Part shown: positions 16,571 through 25,760 of the stretch, piece by piece | Numbering within the stretch: position 1 is the stretch's first letter | How the letters are laid out: each line of letters starts with the position of its first letter | DNA from: Gammaproteobacteria bacterium | GTDB taxonomy: Bacteria > Pseudomonadota > Gammaproteobacteria > Ga0077536 | Length of the DNA: 40,860 nucleotides | Direction: 5' to 3' | NCBI GenBank assembly: GCA_030429865.1 | Contig: JAUIFX010000016.1 | Location: 1-40,860, forward strand | Made by a program: the position numbers and the translations under genes | Notes under the pieces: generated by a model | The model's database searches: none | Seen by the model: the letters and a program-made list of their open reading frames with translations, nothing else | Told to the model about the DNA's origin: nothing

Positions 16571-18718
16571 TCAGAAGCTCACCGAGACGCCGGCGAACGC
16601 GCCGATACCCTGGCCCGGGGTGAACACGCGGCCGTTCTCGCGGGCCTGGTTCGCGTTGGTGGTGAAGTTCGCGATGTAGTGCTTGTCGAAGACGTTCTCC
16701 ACCGAGCCGAAGAGCTTCGCGCCAGGTGTGAGCTGCCACCCGGCGGTGATGCCGAGCAGCTCGTAGCCCGGGGTGTCGGTGGTGTTGGCGAAGTCCACCC
16801 ACGGGCCGCTCGGTACCCAGCGCAGGTTGACGCCGAGATACCAGCCGCGCACCGCGTCGAGGCGCAGCTCGTTGACGTAGAGCCAGGCCGGTACGCCGGC
16901 GAGAGCGTTGTCGCCGAATACGGGGTCGTCATCGAAACGGAAGTCGTTCCAGGTCATGACGTGGCGCCAGGTAAGGCGCAGCCCGCGCGCGGCGAGCCGG
17001 TCGGACAGGAGGGTCACGTCGAGCCCGGCCTCGAGGCCCTGGTGAATCGTCGCCTCCGCATTGTCGGTGAACGACACGAAGCCGAACGCGCCGGGTGCGC
17101 CGAAGTCGAGCAGCTCCTTGTCAATCCAGCTGCGGTAGAGGGCGATGTCCCAGGCGATCGCGGCACGGCGACCGCGCGTGCCGGCTTCGATCGTGGTCGC
17201 GCGCTGGGCCTTGAGCGGCGTGAACGGCAGGGCGCCGCCGGCGGTCAGGTCGGCGGTGCCGGGGGGCTCGAAGCCGCGGTTGACGTTGAAGAAGACCTGC
17301 GCGTCGGCGTCGATATCCCACAGCAGGCCGAAGCGCGGGCTGAGCTGCGAACTCGTGACCCGTCCGCTGACGTCGTTCAGGATGGCGTCGTTGTCGCGCA
17401 CGGCGTACTGGTACTGCAGGCCGAGCACGGCCACGAGCCCACCACCCAGTGGCAGTTCCGCCTGGCCGTAGGCGTGATGATTCGCGGCGTCCTGGTCGCT
17501 GTGCGTGCGCAGGCTGCCGCGCGTGCCGAAGTCGTTGCGCCAGGTGCGCGCGTCGTTGCTGGCGGCGTTGCCATAGGTTCCGAGCGTCCAGCGCAGCGGA
17601 CGCGTGCCGAGCACCAGCGTGCCGGTAACGTCGACGAAGGCGCCGACCTCGTGCTCGGACTGATCGATGATGCCGGCGAAGCGCGTGATCGCGTGATCGA
17701 GGCCACGCCAGGCGTACCACGCGCCGCCGGCGAGCGTGGTGGTACCGAGGCGCGCAACGGTACGATTGGCGACGCGCAGCACATCGAGGTTGCGATCCCA
17801 GTCGTCGGCCACCGGGCCCGGGTCGAGCACCGTCACCGGGCCGCCGGGAAAGAACGGGCCGGCGGTGACCGGACGCCCGGCGGCGCGCGGGTCGTCGAGG
17901 GCATCGTCCCGCGCGAGACTGCCGGCGAGTTCGAAATTGTCGCTGAGCGCGGTCAGGTAGACGCGCGTCTCGACGTCCTCGGAGACGCGGTAGCCGATGT
18001 TGGCGAACCCGTAGGCGCTGTCGACACCGCTGTGTTCGCGAAAACCCTCGCTGTGCAACCCGGTCGCGGTCGCGTAAACGTCGAAACGCTCACCAGCGTG
18101 GGCGAAGCCGGCATTGCCGCGCACGGTCTCGAAGCTGCCGCCTTCGAGGCGGCCGTGGCGCGCGGCGGTGGCGGTGCGCCCGGTCGGTGTGACGATGTTG
18201 ATCGCACCGCCGAGCGACGCGCCGCCGTAGCGCAGCCCGTTGGCACCCTTGTAGACCTCGATGTAACGGGCCGACAGCGGGTCGACTTCCTGGAACTCCG
18301 TCAGGCCGCTGGCGCGGGTGATGGGGATACCGTCACGCAGCAGCGTGATGCCGCGGCGTTCGAACGACGAATTGAGGCCCGAGCCACGGACAGAGATGCG
18401 GTTTTCGCGCTGCGCCGAGGTATCGGCGAACACGCCCGGCGTGAACAACAGCGCGTCGCCGATGCTCTGCGCGAAATCGTCGAGGTAGGTCTCGGCTTCG
18501 ACGAAGCCGATGCCGCCGGGGATACGCTCCAGCGTTCCGCGTGCCGCCTCGGGGGATGGGGCGGTGAGCGAACCCGGCCCACGCGTCGCCGTGACGAGGA
18601 CTTCCTCGTAGCGCTCGCGCTGACCCAGTCCCTGCGCAGGCGCGAGCAGCGGGCAGACCGCGAGCAGCCAGGCTGCGATGGTGAGGATGTGCTGCGGCGA
18701 GCGCGCGGTGCGTGGCAT
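16571..18718 (-). CDS. TonB-dependent outer-membrane receptor
   Basis: A 715-residue receptor. The signal peptide (HILTIAAWLLAVCPLLAPAQG) is followed by a TonB box-like YEEVLVTATR. A plug domain spans about residues 50-180 (DALLFTPGVFADTSAQRENRISVRG; RRGITLLRDGIPITRA; YIEVYKGANGLRYG; SLGGAINIVTPTG), and a 22-strand-type barrel ends in the expected terminal Phe (GVSVSF). The plug wording resembles FecA/FhuE-like ferric-siderophore receptors, and the downstream PepSY gene supports metal-chelate uptake; the ligand is unknown. The ATG at 18718 is chosen because GGAAG lies nine bases upstream and the signal peptide starts there. A perfect palindrome 64 bases upstream may be its operator. Confidence 0.94.
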   Translation of the reverse strand: MPRTARSPQHILTIAAWLLAVCPLLAPAQGLGQRERYEEVLVTATRGPGSLTAPSPEAARGTLERIPGGIGFVEAETYLDDFAQSIGDALLFTPGVFADTSAQRENRISVRGSGLNSSFERRGITLLRDGIPITRASGLTEFQEVDPLSARYIEVYKGANGLRYGGASLGGAINIVTPTGRTATAARHGRLEGGSFETVRGNAGFAHAGERFDVYATATGLHSEGFREHSGVDSAYGFANIGYRVSEDVETRVYLTALSDNFELAGSLARDDALDDPRAAGRPVTAGPFFPGGPVTVLDPGPVADDWDRNLDVLRVANRTVARLGTTTLAGGAWYAWRGLDHAITRFAGIIDQSEHEVGAFVDVTGTLVLGTRPLRWTLGTYGNAASNDARTWRNDFGTRGSLRTHSDQDAANHHAYGQAELPLGGGLVAVLGLQYQYAVRDNDAILNDVSGRVTSSQLSPRFGLLWDIDADAQVFFNVNRGFEPPGTADLTAGGALPFTPLKAQRATTIEAGTRGRRAAIAWDIALYRSWIDKELLDFGAPGAFGFVSFTDNAEATIHQGLEAGLDVTLLSDRLAARGLRLTWRHVMTWNDFRFDDDPVFGDNALAGVPAWLYVNELRLDAVRGWYLGVNLRWVPSGPWVDFANTTDTPGYELLGITAGWQLTPGAKLFGSVENVFDKHYIANFTTNANQARENGRVFTPGQGIGAFAGVSVSF

Positions 18719-18781
18719 CGACGATGGCTTCCATGCGGTAAGTCGGGCGGCAAGCGTACGAGGTCGGTGTGCTCGCGCCAA

Positions 18782-18798
18782 TGCGACAATTTGTCGCA
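18782..18798. promoter_or_regulatory. Perfect 17-base palindrome, candidate operator of the TonB receptor
   Basis: TGCGACAATTTGTCGCA has two 8-base arms around one central base. It lies 64 bases upstream of the receptor start and about 200 bases upstream of the divergent hydrolase gene. It does not match the Fur consensus. A role as a repressor or activator site for the receptor-PepSY operon is inferred from position only. Confidence 0.5.
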
Positions 18799-19001
18799 GT
18801 CGATTCAACAAGCGCGGCGGAGGGCGTCAGCGGGGGGGGGCGTTCGCGCTCCAACGGAACGCGCCTTGCGCGTCTCGCCCGTGGTGCTGCCTCGATTGGC
18901 GAGTCAATCGCGTCGACAGGCAACCGTATGCGCGCATGAACTTGGGTACACTGACCTCGGCCACAGGTAGGGTCGTGGCGAGTTTCGGGGAGAGTGGATA
19001 G

Positions 19002-19856
19002 ATGCAGCTCAGGTGGAAGATCGGTAACGTCAGCATCACGCGCGTCGTCGAGCACGAAGCGCCGACATCCGTCCGTTTCATGTTCGACGGCGTGACGAAA
19101 GCGGATCTCCACGCCATCGATTGGCTCAAACCGCACTTCGTGACCGATGACGGGTACATGCTGTTCAGCATCCATGCACTGCTGATCGAATCCGAAGGTC
19201 GTCGCATCATCGTCGATACCTGCCTCGGCAATGACAAGGAGCGGCGCGTCGATGGCTGGGGCATGCGCAACGGGCCGTTCCTCGACGACATCGCCCGCGA
19301 GGGCTTCGCTCGTGAACGGGTGGACGCGGTGCTCTGCACCCACCTGCACGTGGACCACGTGGGCTGGAACACGATGCTCGTTGATGGCCGCTGGGTACCC
19401 ACTTTCCCCAACGCGGAGTACCTCTTCGCGCGCGAGGAATGGGCTTACTGGAGCGAGCACGAACAGGAAGAGTTCGGAACCGTGGTCGAGGATTCGGTGC
19501 GGCCGATCGTCGACGCAGGCCTGGCTCGGCTGGTCGAACCGAACCATCGCCTGACCAGCGAGGTGTGGCTCGAACCGACCCCGGGACACACGCCGGGCCA
19601 CGTCAGCGTGCGCATCAGCTCGCAGGGCGAAGAGGCCGTGATCACCGGTGACATGACCCATCATCCCTGCCAGATGGTGCACCCGGAATGGGCCGCCAAC
19701 GCCGACTATGACAAGCAGCAGTCGACGGCTACGCGTCGTGCCTTTTATGCACGCTATGCCGATAGCCCGGTGCTCGTGATTGGGACTCACTTCGCAACGC
19801 CGACGGCCGGCCGGCTGGTACGCGATGGCGATGCCTACCGGTTCGACGTCGACTGA
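19002..19856 (+). CDS. MBL-fold (metallo-beta-lactamase) hydrolase
   Basis: A 284-residue cytoplasmic metal-dependent hydrolase. The di-zinc motif is CTHLHVDHVGWNT (HxHxDH, about residue 111). The third His block is TPGHTPGHVSV, the bridging Asp lies in VITGDMTHHP, and the last His in LVIGTHF. The overall pattern is close to AHL-lactonase-like and related esterase members of the superfamily, but the substrate cannot be named. GGGGAGAG nine bases before the ATG supports the start. It is transcribed alone and divergently from the TonB receptor; a run of nine G residues (18832-18840) lies between the two genes. Confidence 0.93.
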   Translation: MQLRWKIGNVSITRVVEHEAPTSVRFMFDGVTKADLHAIDWLKPHFVTDDGYMLFSIHALLIESEGRRIIVDTCLGNDKERRVDGWGMRNGPFLDDIAREGFARERVDAVLCTHLHVDHVGWNTMLVDGRWVPTFPNAEYLFAREEWAYWSEHEQEEFGTVVEDSVRPIVDAGLARLVEPNHRLTSEVWLEPTPGHTPGHVSVRISSQGEEAVITGDMTHHPCQMVHPEWAANADYDKQQSTATRRAFYARYADSPVLVIGTHFATPTAGRLVRDGDAYRFDVD

Positions 19857-20155
19857 AACCGTAACGCCCGGGCGACGTCACCGGCAACGGGATGGCCGTA
19901 ACTCGACCCAACGCCCTCCGGTGTCATCCTGGCCTTCAGGGCACCGGGCCTTGACCCTGTTCCCGTGCAAGCAGTCCGCCGAGCGGTGGCCATGGCGCCC
20001 GGACGTGACAGCGGATCCCGTTGCCGGACGACGCAGACCGCGCCTGGCAGTCCTGCGTTTGCGGTAGTCTTTCACGCTTCGCGGCTCGCATGGTGGTTCG
20101 CACCTGGTGCACGGCCTAGCCTTTGGCGCGAGGCTCCAGGGAGGGTTCGTGAAGC

Positions 20156-20956
20156 ATGCACACCACCATCAAGACGCTCTCGGCGCTCTTCGCGCTCGCA
20201 CTCGGCGCGCCTGCTCACGCGGCCGCAATCGCGATCGTTAACGCGGGCTTCGAAGATCCTTACCTCGGCAGCAATCTGCCGCCGATTTACGCCGGCGACG
20301 TTCCTCCCACGGCTTTCCCGGTCGGCCCGGCGCCAGGCGGATGGTCGGCCTTTGGCGCCACGGGCAACGGCGCTTCGATCGGCGTTTTGAACCCCGGTGT
20401 GGCCGGCGTTGACCCCGGCGCGAGCTTTTTTCCTGGCGGCGCCCCCGAGGGCGACAACGTGGCCTTGCTCTACGCGAACGGCGCTGGCAGCGGCGCGGAG
20501 TTTGGTATCGCGCAGACCCTCGTCGCAACCCTGCAGGCGCATACCCGTTATACGCTCGAGGTGGATGTCGGCAATATCGCCAGTGGAACCAGCACCGAAC
20601 CCCTGCTGTTCGCGGGATTCGGGTTCTTCAACCTCGATGGTTTCCCTGGATATCGTATCGATGTCCTCGCCGGCTCCACGCTGGTGGCGCAGGACACGAA
20701 CGGAGTCAGCCCCGGTGAAGGCGAGTTCCTGACCAGCACGCTGCAGTGGACCACGGGCGCGGCACCCGTGGGTTTCGGCGAGGCGCTGAGTATCCGCCTC
20801 GTGAACCTGCGCAACGCCGACGATCCGGCCGCCACGGGCCTCGAGGTTGATTTCGACAACGTGCGGCTGGACGCGGCACCGGTCCCCCTGCCACCGGGCC
20901 TGGCGCTGTTCGGCTTGCCGCTCGTCCTCGGATTGCGCCGGCGCCGCGCCGGCTGA
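20156..20956 (+). CDS. PEP-CTERM-type secreted protein (VPLPP tail)
   Basis: A 266-residue protein with a signal peptide (TLSALFALALGAPAHAAAIA) and a mature start VNAGFEDPYLG. That opening is shared with a family of secreted proteins that have a jelly-roll or carbohydrate-binding-like N-terminal module. The C-terminus is the sorting signal: APVPLPPG, a hydrophobic helix (LALFGLPLVLGL) and RRRRAG. PEP-CTERM proteins are cleaved at this tail by an exosortase and usually end up in the exopolysaccharide or cell surface. GGGAGGG lies eleven bases upstream of the ATG. This is the first of the PEP-CTERM series that fills the right half of the window. Partner and ligand are unknown. Confidence 0.87.
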   Translation: MHTTIKTLSALFALALGAPAHAAAIAIVNAGFEDPYLGSNLPPIYAGDVPPTAFPVGPAPGGWSAFGATGNGASIGVLNPGVAGVDPGASFFPGGAPEGDNVALLYANGAGSGAEFGIAQTLVATLQAHTRYTLEVDVGNIASGTSTEPLLFAGFGFFNLDGFPGYRIDVLAGSTLVAQDTNGVSPGEGEFLTSTLQWTTGAAPVGFGEALSIRLVNLRNADDPAATGLEVDFDNVRLDAAPVPLPPGLALFGLPLVLGLRRRRAG

Positions 20957-21421
20957 ACGGGCCCACGCGTCATCAGCGCGGCCTGGCAGCGGAGGCTCAC
21001 CCGCTTGGTTCACCTGCCCTTGCTGCGGAGTGCGGAACCTTGGTCCGCCGGTAGCATGCCCGTATAGAGCGCCTGAGCGGACTCGCCGGTGAAGCAATCC
21101 ATCGTCGCGGTGTCACTATCGTGGGCGCAGGGCACTGCCGTTGCCGGTGTCCAGCGCGCGTCCGGGATGTGAACAATCGTATCCGCGCGCGAACGCCCCT
21201 CGTGCAGGCCTGCGGCTGGATGCATCAGCGGCTGTCCGTGCGAACCTGTTGATTCTGCGTCGCTCGTTCTTCGCGTCGCCGGTCGACCAACGCCCGGCGG
21301 CCAGTTGACTGCGGCCGGTACCACGGGTGCCGCTTGCGCACTCGCGAGCGCCTGACCTTGATCTGAAGCGCGGCTGCTCTATGGTCGAGTCAGGGGTGAC
21401 GCACATCGACGGGAGGGTGAG
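20957..21421. other. 465-base gap, promoter side of the next PEP-CTERM gene
   Basis: No gene is supported here. Near the end, TTGATC (21358-21363) and TATGGT (21380-21385) are spaced by 16 bases and could be a sigma-70-type promoter for the gene at 21422. No hairpin terminator or repeat of the RAYT family was seen. Confidence 0.35.
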
Positions 21422-22420
21422 ATGACACGACGGATTCAGTTCCTGACCGCGCTGCTGGCCGGGCTGGCGTCGCTTGATCTACACGCGGCCGCGCTTTATT
21501 ACACCGAGACCGGTTGGAGCGACAGTGCCTCGCGGATCGACCCGGTGCCCGGCATCGCCGGCGCCAGCCGCGAGACGCTGGAGGCGTTACCGAACGTCGA
21601 CCCGCGCGGGATCGCGGTTGATAACGTGAACGGGCACATCTACTACTCGAGCGGCTTCTCGATCAAGCGCGCGAATCTCGATGGCGCCGGCGCAACCACG
21701 ATCCTGACCGCCTCTTCCGGCATTGGCGATGTCGAAGTCGACCCTGTCGGCGGCAAGCTCTACTACTCGACCATTTTCGCTGCGCCGACCGACGGAATCT
21801 GGAGCGCGGCTCTGGATGGCAGCGGAGCGACGCTGATACACGATGCGGTGACGCTGGCGGCGGCCGGTGCGGAGGCCACGATTACGACTCGCGACGTATT
21901 CAACATCAAGGTCGACGCTGATCTCGGCCTGCTCTACTGGACCGCCGACGACGGCGGCGTGGCTGGACGCACCGCGCTCAACGTTTCGAGCATCGGTGGC
22001 GGTGACGCTAGCCAGTTGTGGGTTGCCGCCGGCCGCAGTAGCGCGATCGACAAGATGGCCATCGACTTCGACAGCGACACGCTCTACTACTCGGTCGGTA
22101 GTACCAGCAACGAGATACGCCGATCGGCACTCGACAACAGTGGCCTGGTCACGCTGGTCTCTGGCGTCGGGCGCCCCGGCGCGCTGGCTATCGACGTCGC
22201 CGGCGATGATCTCTATTTCTGGGTCGGGAACACGCTCTACGCGGGGGCGCTCGACGGCAGCGGGCTGGTCAGTCGCTCGTTCGTCGGTAGCGGCCTGTTC
22301 GATGTCTCGGATCTGGAACTCGGCATCTCCGTCGTGCCGCTGCCGCCGGCGGTCGCGCTGTGCGTCACGGCGCTCATTGGGCTGGGCGCTACCCAACGGC
22401 GCCAGCCAGTCCGCGGCTGA
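21422..22420 (+). CDS. PEP-CTERM-type beta-propeller-like secreted protein
   Basis: A 332-residue exported protein. The signal peptide is FLTALLAGLASLDLHAAA. The body carries repeated units of the form GIAVDNVNGHIYYSS, VEVDPVGGKLYYST, IKVDADLGLLYWT and MAIDFDSDTLYYS, each followed by a polar loop. This is the cadence of YWTD/LDL-receptor-type beta-propellers, here with about six blades. The C-terminus is VVPLPPAV, a hydrophobic helix and QRRQPVRG, a somewhat weakened tail because the Arg cluster is interrupted by Gln. GGGAGGGTGAG directly before the ATG gives a firm start. Propellers of this class usually mediate surface protein or sugar interactions; that role is inferred. Confidence 0.87.
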   Translation: MTRRIQFLTALLAGLASLDLHAAALYYTETGWSDSASRIDPVPGIAGASRETLEALPNVDPRGIAVDNVNGHIYYSSGFSIKRANLDGAGATTILTASSGIGDVEVDPVGGKLYYSTIFAAPTDGIWSAALDGSGATLIHDAVTLAAAGAEATITTRDVFNIKVDADLGLLYWTADDGGVAGRTALNVSSIGGGDASQLWVAAGRSSAIDKMAIDFDSDTLYYSVGSTSNEIRRSALDNSGLVTLVSGVGRPGALAIDVAGDDLYFWVGNTLYAGALDGSGLVSRSFVGSGLFDVSDLELGISVVPLPPAVALCVTALIGLGATQRRQPVRG

Positions 22421-22530
22421 GGGCAAATGCGCCGCAGCGACGGGCTGGTCGGGCAGGTTCGAAGCTGCCGGTCGGCGCCAGGTTGGTCTGTCCGTCCCGT
22501 GGTTCCCGCCTGTCTCGCTTCGGCCGCTCG

Positions 22531-23196
22531 TCAGGATCGGCCGCGGCGCATGCGGCGTCGTGAGCCGAACCCGGTCGCCATGGCCAGCAGGGCAAGCGTG
22601 AAGGAGGCCGGTTCCGATACTTGAACCCGTTGCGTCACGCTGAACTGGCAGGTGTAGTTGCCAGGAAATGCCGCGGACGGACGCCGGCAATCCTGCGCGC
22701 CGGCCAGTTCGACCTCGAAGCCCGATGGATGGAACTCGTCGAAGACGACGCGGTTGCCGGCAGCGCCGAACACGACATCGGTCGCCCCGGTCTGCACGAC
22801 GCCGAGATTCGGAGCGATGAACTGCAGGAACGAGCCGTCCGCCGCGAAGACCACGCCGTCGGGACCGGCAGGGCTGGGCACGAGATCGCTTTGCGTCAAC
22901 GTGGTGCCGTAGATGTCGAAGTTCAGCGCGGTCAGGTCGGTGACCGGTACGAAATGCGAACCGGCTGGCGGGTATGGGGCAGTCAGCATGACGCCGTTCA
23001 GATCGATGCCGGCATCGCGCACGCTCTGCTCGACCTCGAGTGAACCGGTGCCGATGACATTACTGCCGCTATCGAAGAACGTGAAGTCGTAGATGAGCCC
23101 GGCGTGGGCCGCCGGCACGGTCATCACGGCGAGTGCGGTGACAAGCGCGCCGTGGCGCAGAACGCGCCGCGTGTTCGAGATGATTGGTTGCGACAT
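22531..23196 (-). CDS. PEP-CTERM secreted protein (SEPAS tail)
   Basis: A 221-residue protein with a signal peptide (GALVTALAVMTVPAAHAGLIYDFTF). The mature part is beta-rich with two Cys residues about a dozen residues apart (QDCRRPSAAFPGNYTCQF), suggesting a disulfide. The C-terminus reads SEPASFTLALLAMATGFGSRRRMRRGRS, a classical PEP-CTERM tail with Ser in place of the first Pro. The mature opening LIYDFTFFDSGSNVIGTGSL is a common beginning for small PEP-CTERM proteins of unknown function. GGGGAGGG is six to eight bases before the ATG. It is convergent with the propeller-like gene. Confidence 0.85.
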   Translation of the reverse strand: MSQPIISNTRRVLRHGALVTALAVMTVPAAHAGLIYDFTFFDSGSNVIGTGSLEVEQSVRDAGIDLNGVMLTAPYPPAGSHFVPVTDLTALNFDIYGTTLTQSDLVPSPAGPDGVVFAADGSFLQFIAPNLGVVQTGATDVVFGAAGNRVVFDEFHPSGFEVELAGAQDCRRPSAAFPGNYTCQFSVTQRVQVSEPASFTLALLAMATGFGSRRRMRRGRS

Positions 23197-23557
23197 GAGC
23201 CCTCCCCCTGTTGCTGCATCCCGGTTGATGGACAGCCATGCCCGCGGGCCCCGGCCGTCACGATCGAAGGCATTTCATACTCCTGCGGTGGCGTCGTCAG
23301 CTAGCGCGTCGAACGTCAGGAAACACAAATTCACAATCTGGTCTGCTACCCGGCTCGGGGGCAAACCGCGATTCTGCTGAGCGTGACGACTGGCGCTTGT
23401 GTGTCCGGCGCGACCGAGCGGCGACATCGGACTTCAAGGCGGTCGCCGGTGCGCACTGTGTTCCGCTTGCACGGCCGCATCGCGACTGCGTCCCTCATCC
23501 GCCAGTCGGACGCATGCGGGTCCGGAAATGCAGTGCTGTGAACTGCGTGCAGCCCGT
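23197..23557. other. 361-base gap without a gene
   Basis: This stretch holds the promoter side of the minus-strand PEP-CTERM gene and the 3' flank of the NTF2-like gene. I see no coding frame, repeat or terminator hairpin that stands out. Confidence 0.4.
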
Positions 23558-23929
23558 TCAGGCCTCGCGGTGGTAAGCCTTCGACGTCACCAGCCAGTTG
23601 TCGTTGATCTTGTGGTAGCAGAGATAGTCGACGAAGACGTTGTCGTTGATGCGCACGCGTACCTTGGCCAGCGCCTGGGTCGGCGAGGTGAAGTCCATCA
23701 GCAGCACCTCGTGTTCGCGCGGCGCGCCCTGGTCCTTGGGCGAGGTGCGCCCCGCGAGGATCTCCTTGTACTGTGCGGCGCTCCAACAGCTCATCTTGTT
23801 GTCGCGGAAACCGTGCAACTGCGCGGTGGACGCGAAGACGCGGTCGAAGTCGGCCACGTCGCAGTCGTACATGAGATCGAAATAGCGGTCGATTGCGGCG
23901 CTGAGCGCGGCGATGTCGATCATGTTCAT
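23558..23929 (-). CDS. NTF2-like protein (SnoaL/lumazine-binding-like)
   Basis: A 123-residue single-domain protein of the NTF2 cone fold: an N-terminal helix pair (IAALSAAIDRYFDLMYDCDVADFDRVF), HGFRDNKMSCWSAAQYKEIL, and then beta strands (EHEVLLMDFTSPTQALAKVRVRIN, VDYLCYHKINDNWLVTSKAYHRE). The last strand with NDNWLVTSKAYH is typical of the putative lumazine-binding/DUF4440-like branch. Such proteins are small enzymes or ligand binders with no common reaction. The start at 23929 has only a weak purine-rich site upstream; the in-frame Met at residue 3 is an alternative. It is probably monocistronic. Confidence 0.82.
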   Translation of the reverse strand: MNMIDIAALSAAIDRYFDLMYDCDVADFDRVFASTAQLHGFRDNKMSCWSAAQYKEILAGRTSPKDQGAPREHEVLLMDFTSPTQALAKVRVRINDNVFVDYLCYHKINDNWLVTSKAYHREA

Positions 23930-24338
23930 CGATGGTCGGTTCCCCTGGTCGGACGCCCTGGAGCGGTGTTCACCCTAGCGACAGAGTAGTACCGTGAGAA
24001 GATCGCGGGGCGACCGCGCACCGGGCGAAGCAGGCACTCGCACGACGTCGCCGGCGCAGACCGCCAGCGCGGCCGTGTTGCCGCGCGCTGCGAGCCGCGA
24101 GACGATGTCCGCGAGCGCATCCGGTGGCGAGGCGTCGATTTCCGCCGTCTGCCTGGTTCAGCACATTTCCCGCCCGCCTTCATCGTCCGTCGTGCCGCTA
24201 ATCGGCGCGCCCGTCCGGCGCTCGCCATGCGCGCCCGGTCGTCGTACGCGACGTCACCGTACGGCGCACCTATACTGCATGGGACGCAGGCCGGTGCGGG
24301 GCCGAGGTCTGCGTCTACACAGCGGGGAGGGCGTCACG
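23930..24338. other. 409-base intergenic region between divergent genes
   Basis: This is the shared upstream region of the NTF2-like gene (minus) and the amidase (plus). It ends with GGGGAGGG, the ribosome site of the amidase. The frames that extend into it in the ORF track lack motifs and are not called. Confidence 0.4.
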
Positions 24339-25760
24339 ATGGACGACAAGGACCTGTGTTACCTGAGTGCGACGGAAGCACTCGCGAAGTTCCACGCGCG
24401 CGAGCTGTCGCCGGTCGACGTGGTCAAGGCGCAGATCAAGCGCAACGAGGCGGTCGGCAGTCAGCTCAACGCGACGACCTACACGTTCTTCGAGCGCGCG
24501 CTGAAAGAGGCCCGTGCGGCGGAAGCGAAGTATCTCAAGCCGCGCGCGCGGCGCCTGCGCCCGCTCGAAGGCATCACGGTCGGGATCAAGGATTTCCATT
24601 CGATCAAGGGCGAGATCACGACCTACGGGTCGAAGGCATTTGCCAATCACCGCCCGGACCAGACCGCGCCCACGGTCGAGCGGCTGCTGAAAGCGGGAGC
24701 AATCCTGCTCCTGCGCACCACCACCCCCGAGTTCGCCTACTCGGGGATCACGCGCAGCCCGCTATGGGGCGTGACGCGCAATCCGTGGAACATTGAGTGC
24801 ACCCCCGGAGGATCTTCGGGCGGCGCCAGCGCAGCCATCGCGGCTGGCCTGGTGACGCTGTGCGATGGCACGGACGGCGGCGGTTCGAACCGGATCCCGG
24901 CGAGTTTCGGCGGGGTGGTCGGTTACAAACCGCCGTTCGGACGCAATCCCATGGATCGCGAACACCCGCTCGAGAACCTCCTGCATTACGGACCCATCGT
25001 ACGCAGCGTCGGCGATGCCGCGTTGATGCAGAACGTGATGTCGGGACAGCACGTCGCCGATATCTGCTCGTTGCGCGAGCCGATGACGTTACCGGAGTCC
25101 TTCGAGTCAATCCGCGGCATGAAGATCGCCTATACGCCGGACTACGGCTTCATGCAGATCGCGCCCGACGTTGCGCGCAATACGCGCGCCATGGTCACGG
25201 TGCTCAAGCGCCTCGGCGCTAAGGTCGAGGAAGTCGACCTCGGCTGGAACTGGGGCGCGCTGGATACCTGGATGACGCGCTGGGAAGGTGCGTTCGCCGG
25301 GCTCATCGGCGACATCCTGCCGCGCTGGCGTTACGAGATGTCGCCGTTCTGTCTACGCATCGCCGAGCAGGGGCTGCGCCACAGCGCGGCGCGCTTCTAT
25401 CGCACCAATGCCGGCCGCTGCGAGCAGTGGCAGACCCTGGGGCCGATTCTCGAAAAGTTCGATGCCCTGGTGGGTCCAACCCTCGCGGTGTCGAGCCTGC
25501 CGGTGACGCACGACGAGGCTGCTTCCGACTTCACCATCAACGGTGAGCCGGTAGATCCTTACGTCGGGTGGTCGTCGACGTGGCTGTTCAACAACCTCTC
25601 ATGGTGCCCGGCGATGAGTGTGCCGAGCGGGTTCGGCGATAACGACATGCCGACCGGGCTGCAGATTGTCGGCCGGACCTTCGACGACCTCGGCGTGTTC
25701 CGTATCGCCGCCGCGATCGAGAAGGCCCGGCCCTGGCGGGAGCGCCGCCCCGAGCTATGA
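24339..25760 (+). CDS. Amidase signature family enzyme
   Basis: A 473-residue cytoplasmic amidase. The catalytic Ser-cisSer-Lys triad is visible: Lys in GITVGIKDFHS (about residue 85), the Gly/Ser-rich signature CTPGGSSGGASAAIAAG, and the nucleophile Ser in DGGGSNRIPAS. The family hydrolyses amides such as aryl or short-chain amides, or serves in transamidation; the specific substrate is unknown. GGGGAGGGCGTCACG before the ATG at 24339 fixes the start and rules out the longer track ORF from 23994. Its last six bases overlap the end of the convergent GDSL gene. Confidence 0.94.
   Translation: MDDKDLCYLSATEALAKFHARELSPVDVVKAQIKRNEAVGSQLNATTYTFFERALKEARAAEAKYLKPRARRLRPLEGITVGIKDFHSIKGEITTYGSKAFANHRPDQTAPTVERLLKAGAILLLRTTTPEFAYSGITRSPLWGVTRNPWNIECTPGGSSGGASAAIAAGLVTLCDGTDGGGSNRIPASFGGVVGYKPPFGRNPMDREHPLENLLHYGPIVRSVGDAALMQNVMSGQHVADICSLREPMTLPESFESIRGMKIAYTPDYGFMQIAPDVARNTRAMVTVLKRLGAKVEEVDLGWNWGALDTWMTRWEGAFAGLIGDILPRWRYEMSPFCLRIAEQGLRHSAARFYRTNAGRCEQWQTLGPILEKFDALVGPTLAVSSLPVTHDEAASDFTINGEPVDPYVGWSSTWLFNNLSWCPAMSVPSGFGDNDMPTGLQIVGRTFDDLGVFRIAAAIEKARPWRERRPEL

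Noticed and set aside
16562-18970. 802-aa plus-strand ORF
   Set aside because: It is the antisense of the TonB-dependent receptor, which has all its expected motifs.
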